Position numbers and translations under genes: made by a program. From positions 26,676,347-26,740,346 of the forward strand of contig OX344753.2 in assembly GCA_947034885.2 (NCBI GenBank): a stretch of 64,000 bases of DNA. The letters run 5' to 3'. The notes under the pieces were generated by a model that did no database searches, was not told where the DNA came from, and saw only the letters and a list, made by a program, of their open reading frames with translations. Shown here in pieces: positions 49,557 to 59,200 of the stretch. This stretch comes from Thuidium tamariscinum (Eukaryota; Streptophyta; Bryopsida; Hypnales; Thuidiaceae). How positions within the stretch are numbered: position 1 is the first letter of the stretch; every line of letters starts with the position of its first letter.

Positions 49557-51199
49557 CCAAAACAGTAATTATGTTGCTACAAACAAGGCTTTTCCCGTTG
49601 ACTTGAGTGAATTGGATGATGTTGATTGTTTGATGGGTGGACTATCGTTGCCAGGGGATGTTGTTGTCCAGAATGGGGCAACTAGTATGGTGGGCCAATG
49701 TGTGATTCAACTAGCGCAACTTGTAATGTACATACTGTAAATCTTGATCGACATAGGTATGTTTAACACAATGAAGCGTACGGTAATGTGCTTTGTGAGT
49801 CTTGCTGATGTCCTAATGTGCATGGTTTCTAATGCTTGCACTCTACTTCATTAAACATCTGGTAAGGTTTGAGAAGGTCACTATTTCCTTGGATTGTTTT
49901 TTTTCGTTGGTTTTTCTTCATAATAATTGCTATCTGGAGCTAGACACACGTACGTCTTGTTGATGTCATGCTTGTTATAATCAGACCAGGAGTGGGTGAA
50001 GTGAAAGAGAGACTGCTGAGCCTTGGTGCCGAGCACGTGCTCACTGAGGAAGAGTTGGGCAAGCTGGACAAGAAAACGTTCTTGGTATTCTTTTGTTCTC
50101 TACTATGTGCTCGCAATTTAGAACGTTTCATCGGAGGTTAGGTTAATTTTTGAGTTGGAAAATTCTATATCTTCCTGGTATAATGAGGATTTTATGTACA
50201 TAGTTTAATCACCCAATAGAGATCATGGCTTTATGGTTGTCACCAGCTTCCTATTTGTTGATGAGCGCGGCAACGAACATATTTCATACTTTGTAAATTC
50301 CATTCAATTTGTGTTTGGACATTGTACAGAAGGAGCTTGGAGCGGAAGCAAACCTAGGTCTCAATTGTGTAGGCGATTCTGCTACAACTGCTGTTTTAAA
50401 GCTATTGGGGTAAGTTCACTAGTCTAGGAGTCACGAGTTCATATTGTTTTCATTTTCTTGCCAATCAGTGGAATCTTTAGGATATTTAGGAGATTGCTAT
50501 TAGATGGGGTGATAGTGACTCACTAATGTTTCTAAGCTTCCGAAGGCTCTAGCAAATGGATGGTCGTCTGTTTCGACCGTATTGCAGCTTTGGAACACAT
50601 ATCACATTAACTCCACTTGATGTTGTACTTTCTTCTTTTAACTTAAAGTAACCAAAATTAACACTTATTAATTTATTGACTTCCAAGACTTGAATTTTCA
50701 ACCTCAAGTGATGTCACAGAATTTTGAATTCAGTTGATCCAGATTTTTACTCGACTATGGAGGTGTTCATTTCTCTGTTTATGCTTTGAATCTCAAGGAT
50801 GGGGGTAATTTGGTAACATACGGTGGAATTTCTAAGAAGCCCGTCACCGTTGCTACTGGCCCTTTAATTTTCAAGGTGAGCTCATTCATAGTATTGAGTT
50901 GAAATAGTTTAGATAAGCGTCATTCGTTTCCGATTTGATGACCAAATGAATATCTATATATGTGTAAATTCGACTTGGTTAATCATGTGACATTCTTTGA
51001 AAGCGTGACCAATGATACTAGTGTTCTCCTTCTAGCCTGAAACCCTGTGCCTTCCATGCTCACACTGTAGCCTACATTTCATCAGGTGCAATAGTGGGTT
51101 CTGGCTGGGGAAGTGGAAATCAAAACATTCTAATGAGGACTTTACGGTAATGATCAACAAGCTTCTTGGACTGGTTCGGGATGGCAAGTTACAATATGC
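49557..51199 (+). pseudogene. MECR: mitochondrial trans-2-enoyl-CoA reductase fragment, right arm
   Basis: Five exon-like segments with GT-AG borders: about 49557-49722 (ends VVQNGATSMVGQCVIQLAQ then L, donor GTAATG); about 49967-50084 (RPGVGEVKERLLSLGAEHV, TEEELGKLDKKTF); 50330-50409 (ELGAEANLGLNCVGDSATT, donor GTAAGT); 50798-50875 (GGNLVTYGGISKKPVTV, LIFK, donor GTGAGC); and 51086-51199 (GFWLGKWK, MINKLLGLVRDGKLQY, donor GTAAGT). This is the order of the medium-chain reductase/MECR family, the last reductive step of mitochondrial fatty-acid synthesis. The first segment has lost the AATI...NPLTAL part between VATNKAFPVDLSEL and LSLPGDVVVQN. The N-terminal catalytic domain and the C-terminal FPVALDKALG-type end are not found. 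It is a non-functional or captured fragment, and introns were retained, so capture was from DNA, not RNA. Confidence 0.78.
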
Positions 51200-51588
51200 G
51201 TAAGTCACCGCTTCTCCCATTCTCAAAGTTTGATATTCAAGTTCGTGGAGATCAGGTCTTCCCACAAGGAACTGTAGACCCGTAGAATGTGTGAGATATG
51301 CTCACAAGTCCTGGAATTTTGCAATCCCGCAATCTGAGATTTTAAGAAATCACTTAACTAGTAATAACCCTATACTATACAACAAATATTTACTAAACAT
51401 CTAATCAGCATTGACGTACCGTGATCTCAATATTGATGTAGTGTTCTATTGTACTAACATTACTTTATCACTAAAAGCATCGTGAATCAAATAGGGTATC
51501 CTTTGAGTAAATATATATGCGTGAGGGCAGTTGGTGACGTGGGAGGGTGTGGTGTCTTAGAATTGACAAGGTTCCATTCAGAGATTTT

Positions 51589-51757
51589 AATAAGGGACGA
51601 GGTCCATAAATCGACCATCTAAGGGCTGGAACAGAGTTTTGAGCAGGTCAAAAATCTTGAAATATTTTTCAGTGAATGTTTCTTGAAAGACAACTTGAAT
51701 AGGCATGGAACCCAAGTCGTTTCATATTTTTTTGGAGCTTTGTAGAATTAGTTATGA
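51589..51757. repeat. R1 repeat, partial copy (right arm)
   Basis: Inverse of 15424-15592. Confidence 0.7.
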
Positions 51758-51789
51758 ATTTATAAATAACTCACCTTGTATGTATTCAG

Positions 51790-51860
51790 ATTATCGAGAA
51801 TGAAAGGGCCATTGAGGATTATGAACAACAAATTCTTTGTGATGATAGACATCTGGAATG
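51790..51860 (+). CDS. orphan exon, right arm
   Basis: A 71-bp open segment, preceded by GTATTCAG and followed by GTATGCC, encoding IIENERAIEDYEQQI then LCDDRHLEW. It lies 590 bp past the last MECR exon, beyond an R1 remnant. I do not recognise the family. Confidence 0.35.
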
Positions 51861-52472
51861 GTATGCCTTTTTACCTTCGTTGTTTGAAAGAAGTTAATCT
51901 TGTGGGAATTTTAAAACTTTAAAGGCTCACAAGTTTATTGAACTTCTCATTTCAATTTAAGGAAAGATTGCTTCACCAAATAGTTTGCTCAAGGAAAATC
52001 TTGTTTGAAAAAGTATTTGTTGCAAGGATTTTGTTTTTTGATCTCCATTCTCTAGTATCTGTTTTGAAGATGCACTACCTTGAGCATTGGCAATGTGGGC
52101 ATATTGCAACTGGAATTTTTCATGTAGTTAATTGTCATGCATGTGTGTTCATTGCTATCAATGATTCATAATTGATGTATAAAAGTTGTTGACAACAAAA
52201 TGCTTTGTGGTTGCAGGTCAATAGTTTGTTGAGTGCAAGTGTAGAAGTAGGGGAAGAATTTTTAGTAAGAAAGTGTACTCTGAAGCTACCATTTCCTCAA
52301 TAAACAATGCTATAAGCAGTACATGTTTTATGCATCTAGTTTCCCAGTTTCATCCACTTTTTCATCTATAATTGTGATTCATCTACAAGTTTCCATTGTG
52401 GTTGACAAATATGCAATTGTACAACAAAATACATCCAATCATGATTGAATTTCATCCAAGTTTGACCACAAA

Positions 52473-52687
52473 AGCATCCATCCTTTTCAAATTTCAGTTG
52501 AATAAAGAATGGTATTTATCCAAATACATAACGAATTCATTCAATATGTTCACAATTTCCATCCACAATTGGCATAAATTCATCCAAAATCCATCCAAAA
52601 TCCATCCATATCACTACCAATGGCAAGACATTAGCCTAACCTAACGCGTACAAAAACGGGCCTAATGGAGGGGGTAAGTTTTGCTCC
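52473..52687. repeat. diverged outer extension of the right palindrome arm
   Basis: Inverse-homologous to 14472-14708 at roughly 96% over aligned bases, plus indels. It continues outward into the terminal block of the element, so the right side is the original element end and the left counterpart is a truncated second copy. Confidence 0.75.
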
Positions 52688-52779
52688 CCCCACCTCAGAC
52701 ATCAATGCTAAGGTGGGCCTAAAAGGGGGGCTAACTCTTTCCAGGTTAGCCCACCCTAATGCCCTGAAAGCTCCCAGTG
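52685..52779 (-). repeat. right terminal inverted repeat of the element
   Basis: Uninterrupted version of the terminus. From 52779 inward on the minus strand it reads CACTGGGAGC, TTTCAGGGCATTAG, GGTGGGCTAACC, then AAAGAGTTAGCCCCCC and TTAGCATTGATGTCTGAGG. The left terminus has the same blocks, split by the insert at 6614-6920. Confidence 0.8.
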
Positions 52780-52783
52780 GGAA

Positions 52784-54436
52784 TTGCAGGTTGTAGCGCA
52801 GTAGGAGGACGGTCTTTCTGGCAAGGATGTAGAAAGTTGCCTCGGAAGTAGACGGCGGCCGTTTCGCGTGGTTTATCAGACACTGGAACTGGAACTGTTG
52901 CTACGGATACACAAGCAATTGAAGTGAGATGAAGTCGCAAGTTACAGTAAAAAGTATCATTTGCAAATTGGGCATGAGGAACATGCGTCTTTGTTGATTG
53001 TCGAAACATACACTCTATAAACTTTCCACCAGTTAAGGAAGAATGCCAGTTTTGTTACACTGATTGGTGATAAATTTGAAGCTAGACATGTTGGCACTCA
53101 TTCCAGACGGACACTAGCTTGGAAACGTCAATCGTTAACAATCCTAGTTTTCAGGGTTTACGGAATGTCGTAATTGTGGCGCTCTTAATCGGGCCCTTAG
53201 AATGAAATTGATGTTAAATTCAGTTTGTGTTTGCTAAATCATGTTGTACACGTAAATCATCCAGTTTGGAATTCGAATGAAATACCAAGATTCCAATGTA
53301 AAAATCAAGCATAATTCTTCCTCTGTCAGCATGACAAGTCAAATGCGTCGTCCGTTTTAATCAGCAAGGTCTCACCTGTTGAAAGCAAGTGGATTCTGTT
53401 TGACTACGCCTTCCCAGCTCCTGCACTGGGATTCCCAGGTCCTTCCATGCATTGGTCTTGGATTCGTAGAGGAAAAAAGCCGGTGTGGGCACCCAGTGCA
53501 CGACTACTGATAAGAAACACCTAAAAGGTGCAGTCATCGTCCTCAACAACCGTCACAATTGCAGGAGGAGCGTCGTAGGAGAGGTGAAAGAGGGGACCGT
53601 CATCCCCTGCAAATATGGATGGAAGCTCCAGCCTCGTCTTTTGCAACGGGGTCTAGCAGGACCAATTGGAACTCATTCTTGGCAACAGACAACTCGCAAA
53701 TCAGGCCGTCGACCATAGCCAGAAGTTGAGCAACATTCTGACCATGCCAGGGCCACGCAGGCAAGTGAGTGAGGCTGTGAACGGGTCACGAGTATAGGTT
53801 TCTACAAAGGTTAAGGCACCAGAAATCGTGCACAAGATTCATTAAATGTGTTCATTGTCCAAGCATATCGGTAACCTCTTCACTAATTTAAAAACTCGTT
53901 CACTCCAGTTCCTTAACGCCACTTCATGGTATACCTAAGTCCATGTTAGAATGGACAGTTACCAGTTTGGTTATCATAGCAAAGAATCAAACATACATAG
54001 CTATTCTTGAATGAGAGAAGACGAGATAGAACTCATAGAAGTGAAAATTGTTGTAACTTGTTTCATACAAATCTTGAGAGGTCTTACATGTTGAGTGCCA
54101 GTTGCATCAACAGGGATAGAAAACCAGCGCTGATTCTCCAGGTCGAAGAAACAAGGGGTTCTCCTGTATGCATCGTGAACCCAAGATGAATCCCTGTTGC
54201 TCAAATGGCCCGTAGCGAACAAGTATGCGGCGTCCTTTCTATGACAGAGTGAGGAAATCTGGTTGCCGAAGCAGCTCGTTCCATGCCTTGCAAACTGATC
54301 GGCATACGCAAAGGTCGGGCACTAGCAACCGAGACAGGACACGAGCCGTGATCTCCACGGGAACTTTGCTCCAAACACATGATTCATTCAGACGCACTTC
54401 GTCCTGCAGCGGTTCAGCAGTCGACATCGATCTCAA
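52784..54436 (-). pseudogene. F-box/kelch pseudogene, 5' half
   Basis: Starts at ATG 54436. The F-box follows within 60 codons: VWSKVPVEITARVLSRL, LCVCRSVCKAWNELL (F-box alpha-helices that bind SKP1). A one-base frameshift at about 54240 turns the end of the domain (DFLTL) into a stop; the other frame continues RKDAAYLFATGHLSNRD and PCFFDLENQRWFSIPVD up to a GTAAGA donor at 54087. A second exon (about 53760-53377) reads NVAQLLAMVDGLICELSV, LVLLDPVAK, then after a frameshift in an A-run LELPSIFAGDDGPLFHLS, an in-frame TAG, and after a T-run frameshift FFLYESKTNAWKDLGIPV, ending at a GTGAGA donor. The last exon (about 53000-52784) ends ILARKTVLLLRYNLQ at the transposon. Plant F-box/kelch proteins act in SCF E3 ligases. 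At least five lesions show that it is dead. The 3' half is at 6078-6593. Confidence 0.8.
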
Positions 54437-56013
54437 TGTGCAGTGTCAGGTTGCAAAATCTAAGGGAACGATCGAAATGCCCCAATCAATTACAAATTCA
54501 AGCTTAATTTGAAGCTGTAGGAAAAAAATCGATCAAATATTATGTTAGAAGTAGATGAGATAACCAGAGCACATAAATCAATGAGTGACCGGTTGGCTAT
54601 GGATATAACAGAAAATCATAGACTTTTCGCAGCAGATGGGTCAAAAGAGTAATCACGTATATTACCCAAACTAATCAATCTTCGTGTTCGTCAATGACAG
54701 AGAAATTTCAAGTACTTGGCGTCTTTTCAGTTGCCCAGACGGAACCTCAAAACTACGCGAGTGCTAATTAGTTTTCAAAGCTCGGTGCAAATTCTTGAGT
54801 ATTACAGTTTTGGCACTTTGAAACATTGCCCTATTCACAACTATGACCATAAAAACATGCTTCCATTTTGCACTGGAAATGTAAAATCGGCTATGGCAGT
54901 GAAAGTGTGCCCCCGAGGAGCGCCACCGACAAGATGTACCTTGACCCACTCAGTAAGACAACAACTACGAATCCCGAGCTGCTGTGGACCCCAAAATTTC
55001 AACTGCAATAGTTAAGGAACAAATTTTAAATTATTCTAAATTTCATTGGAGAAGCAAGTCCACCCAAATTGCCATTTCCGGTCTGGACAGTGCTTCCAGC
55101 AGGAAAATTTGCTGACTAATTCTGTGTTTGCCGTGTAATTTTATCTCTGACTTCCCCATCCCTAGAGTAAAATCCCCAGGCAAACTCTTGAAATTTTGTG
55201 AAGGATCAAATCAAGGATAATGTCCTTGAGTACATCGCAGTGCTCCGAAGGACGCTGTGCGTCCAAGTTCCTGTCAACAAGATACTGTATTGGAGTGAAC
55301 ACAACGTAACGTACCAGGCGGACGACCGATCGAAGTGGAGCTCATTGCTAGAACCCATTCTGAAATAGCAACAACTACTTGACACCTGTGGGATACGTTC
55401 GAGATAGTCCTTCTACTTCCATTGCCGGCGAGATTGGCCGACACTCGCTTGCAGACATGACAACCTTGACCACTGCGAAACCCTGCCATAAGAGAGCCCG
55501 TGATGGTGCAAATGGTACATGTGCAATCCGTGCACACCTACTTGATAATACTTAGCACAGAATTACATGCTAATCGCTTACGAAACAATTGCAAGCAGCT
55601 ACGCTGCGAGACGCTCTGACCGTGTAGGCTTTCATTTTCGTGTTCTTTAAAGTGGCTAGATCGGTTCTTGAGTAAGGTACAGACTACTCAAACTTCCTCA
55701 CAATAGCTTCAGTCGATCTGCCCACAGCCGGTCCTGAGAGCCAACAAATCTCGCAAAGTTTAGGAGCAACTAGTAACTGATCGACTTAGACTATCTCACG
55801 AAGTTTCAATTCCGATCGAGGACACTCTAGGAAACGTAAAGTTGAATTCAGTCGAAAGATCAGATCGATGTGCATTACTACTTACAGGACATGAATCGGA
55901 GCTAGCGAGCGGGCTAGCAAGACTGAGTGTTAACCCATTAGCATACTCAGCACACTAGCAAATTAAAGAAATTGCATTAACACCATGAAGTATCGAGTCT
56001 AGTTACAACATAA
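54437..56013. other. GC-intermediate flank upstream of the F-box pseudogene
   Basis: Probably the leader and promoter side of the F-box gene. Open frames up to 99 codons occur on both strands (for example 54716-55015 plus and 55274-55537 minus), but none has motifs or consistent codon use. The minus-strand frame has a cysteine-rich start and a possible GTACGT donor at about 55310. I cannot support a gene here. Confidence 0.35.
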
Positions 56014-56217
56014 TCAATACGGATTGAGTACATGCAACTTCATATTGTTGAGTATGAGTTTCCTGCCAGCCGGGAGTGGAAGGTTACCGAAGGCAACCAG
56101 TGAGCCATCCGGTGGATATGTTCGTGGCCAGCTAGGTCCAGTCAAGCGGATAGCTAGAATGTCAATCTTAGAGCCTTCATTTTCTCTCCAAGCTATAGTC
56201 AAATTCTCAACGAGCTC
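56014..56217 (-). CDS. coding-like orphan exon, unrecognised
   Basis: The minus-strand frame from about 56217 begins after a TCGAG that could be a splice acceptor and reads ELVENLTIAWRENEGSKIDI, LTGPSWPRTYPPDGSLVAFG, NLPLPAGRKLILNNMKLHVL, ending NPY-stop. Ordered hydrophobic spacing with PPDG and PAG turns looks like a beta-rich domain in real protein. A TAA directly upstream in frame means it would need an intron there. I do not recognise the family. It lies at the boundary to the AT-rich block starting at about 56230. Confidence 0.4.
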   Translation of the reverse strand, partial: ELVENLTIAWRENEGSKIDILAIRLTGPSWPRTYPPDGSLVAFGNLPLPAGRKLILNNMKLHVLNPY

Positions 56218-56229
56218 GAATTAATGGCT

Positions 56230-59200
56230 ACAGGAGTTGATATACAGAGTATGCTAATGGATTAACAGTTAAAAACTTTTTGGTGATGAGATTTGACCAA
56301 AAAACTCACCAAAATAATGTTTTATACCTTTGGAAAAAAATGTAGAATGAAGCTCTTTTTGTGAACTTCTACAACACATAAAAATAAATATTTTTAGAAT
56401 TCCTTTGGACATTAGCTATAGGTCTATTAAGAGACCATCCTCTCCAAATTTTAGGTCAAAATTCATTTTTTTGGAAATATGGGGTGCTAAAAACCCTTAA
56501 ATCAAGTACTATGAGAAATTTTTGGGGCTATTTAAAAATAATGAATTATTTTTGAAAAATCTCTAAAATTCATTTTAGATACATAATAGCTATGAGTAGC
56601 TTCCCTATAAATTTTGAGTCATTTGAACCTAAAACACAAAAGTTATGGCCCAAAAAAAAATCAAAAAACTAGGGCATGACGAAACGCAACAAATAGTACA
56701 AGTTTTTCGTGTAATGACCCCATTGGGGAGTACCTAGAATTAATGATCTAAAGCTGAGATTTCTAGGATCTATTCCCACATTAGGTGGACATACGTCTAC
56801 CAAAATTTATTTAAAAAAATATTATTTTATATCCTTTATATTCATGCAAATAGAGCTCCTTTGCACACACAATTTTGAACATTGAAAATGTTTTCAAGAT
56901 CATTCTTTTGGTAAATATCTTTACTATGAAATCTTCTACAATAGTCAATTTTTAGTTTCCTTAAAAATTATTTTTCCTATTTTCACAAATTAAAATGTGA
57001 AACTATAGTGAAAGTTACTATCTTCATATAATTTTGCACTTTTCTAGATTTCCTACTTAAAGAATTTTTCTACACTTTTCCTTCTTCAGGTACCTTCTTC
57101 TTAAAGGTTTATACATGAAACATATTTTTTACTTTTAAAAAAAATTATTTTAGTAATTGTATAGTACTCCCAAAGGAAAAAATGAATATTGGATAAAACA
57201 ATGCGCTTTGTAGTCGATCTTTAATCTCTTAGAATGATCCTCCAATACACTTTAGAGTACATTATTTGGACACCACTTCAGTAAGTTATGAAATTTTGAA
57301 GTAGTAGGTGCACTGGTGGGGGTGTATCCAAAATCAATATGAAGTTCTTTTAAACATGCACTCATATTTTAAATGTATACATCTTGTATCCTCAATATCT
57401 GAGTTTCAATATTCTACTCTAGGCACCAATTGTAAGTATCACATTTTGGACAATGATGATTATAGGTGCATATATATCTGATACTTATTTTTGTTTCAAG
57501 ATTTATTGTCCAATAAATTAAGAAAAGGTGATGGTTCTTACATTTTGATTGAATAATTAACTACAAAGTATTGAAAATAGTTAGGGTTGATAAAGGTCAA
57601 AGTCAAAAAAAAATTTCCAATTTAGGATTTTATGTAGATGAATGTCATAATTTATGGTGGCTAATTGGAATCATGCCTATTTCATAGTGGAAGTGATGGC
57701 AATTATGTATGTGAGCATTTTAAGTTGTTTATATTGTAATAAAATCCATATTGTAAAAGTACTCAAGTAGAACCTCTAAAAGATAATCAACATACGGAGT
57801 AATGAAAATGACAAGGGATGTAACTTTATGACAAGCAATAGTTTGCTTTTGTATTCTTGGACATAACTATCTCATGTCACTTCATTACTACATAGCTAAT
57901 AAGGATGGAAAGGAGAAGGGTGATTTGGAATAAAAATCCCTTTTTTTCTACATTTTTTGAGTGAACTTCATAATAAGCACTCTTGTAGAGTTTGGCATAA
58001 TAGCTCATTTGTGATAATTTAGTATATAATTCAATAATTAGACCTTGCTCAATCATATCGGGAATCATATTCAATCAAGTAAAAGTTCCAAAAGGCATCA
58101 TAATGACATTACAAAAGGTTTTGAATATAAGATATTAATATCACCCTAAAAGAACAAATTGTTTGGTGCATGTCTATGTCCCATGCATAGAGATATCATA
58201 CACAATATAATTTACAATGTAATTTACAACATAATGTGATATGTGTATATACTAATGCCCAATATTGACCCAAACCTCATCATCTCATAGCTTTTGGACC
58301 ACTAAACTTGATCATCAGTAAGTTTTGAATTAATCTTCTAAGTATTTTTCAATTAGAATACTTTTTTACAATTTCCTTGTACATGATACTACAAAAAGAA
58401 AAAGAATCATAAAGAAAAAAGAACTATGAATTTTTCTTGCAATTTATACCCAATGTCTCATTAAAAAGTTCTTGATTATGAAGTGTTATTACTTCTATTC
58501 TTTATATATTTATTACTTGTTTTCATTTCCTCCTTTTTAACCCCTAAAAGACCATTTGTCCCTTTACAAAACAATTTGGATTTTAGATAGGTACCTATGG
58601 TCTCAATTTTTGTTATGATGTTTTGAAACTTTTTTTGAAGATAGAAAATATGATTATTCTCATAAGAATATAATTTTTCTCAATCAATGCCCAAAAATAA
58701 AAGTTATGTCCAAAAACAAAAATTGTGCTCAAAATTAGGGAGACTTGACAAGAAAACAAAATTTCAAAATTTCAAAATTTTAATCTTTTAATCTTTTATT
58801 TTTATTTTTTGTGGATTAAATTTTTGTCTATATGGAAAACTTTTGTTCATTTCATTTGGACGAGTGATGTGAAAGTTATAAACGATTTAGACTTTTCTTT
58901 TTTCTTGTATCTACTTCTTCAATAATTCTTCTTAATAATTTTTCAAAGAATGAATTTTTTTTTAAAATTCTTCAATTTTTTCCTAGACTCTCAACCCAAT
59001 TCCCTACAATAAAGATTTAAACCTCAAAACTCTTTAGTGCAAAAAATTTAAGTTAAGAAGGTTCAAAGTCAACTAATCTATTTCTATAGTATTAAAAAAA
59101 TTTGTTTTTTCCACTTCAAGTGCATGTATTTTGCAATTTCTGCAATTAAATTTTTTGAAATTTATCCCACACATTTTCATACTAGTTGGATGTAAGATCC

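Larger units (their letters stand above)
35724..52472. repeat. right arm of giant palindrome (16,749 bp)
   Basis: Inverse of 14709-31457 by the relation x to 67181 minus x. Its outer limit at 52472 lies in the AATTCATCCA motif array, 307 bp inside the right terminal repeat of the whole element. Confidence 0.9.
6594..52779. mobile_element. giant TIR-bounded DNA transposon or nested composite
   Basis: The stretch starts and ends with the same 24-bp sequence in inverted orientation (CACTGGGAGC... to ...GGGCATTAG), followed on both sides by a second inverted block of about 57 bp (AAAGAGTTAGCCCCCC, TTAGGCCC, TTAGCATTGATGTCTGAGG). CACTG termini, a 3-bp flanking duplication, subterminal short repeats (TGGATGAATT) and a CxCxxC zinc-finger ORF inside all resemble CACTA elements. 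It splits an F-box/kelch gene in frame. Cargo: a decayed transposase-like gene, a zinc-ribbon ORF, MECR exons, and a 2 x 16.7 kb palindrome. Apparent length is 46,186 bp; removing the 200-N gap and the duplicated 3,867 bp gives 42,119 bp. It could also be several nested insertions whose outermost element has these ends. Confidence 0.65.

Noticed and set aside
14709-52472. The inverted arms as long terminal repeats of a retrotransposon
   Set aside because: LTRs are direct, not inverted, repeats, and no reverse transcriptase, integrase or gag motif was seen anywhere in the window.
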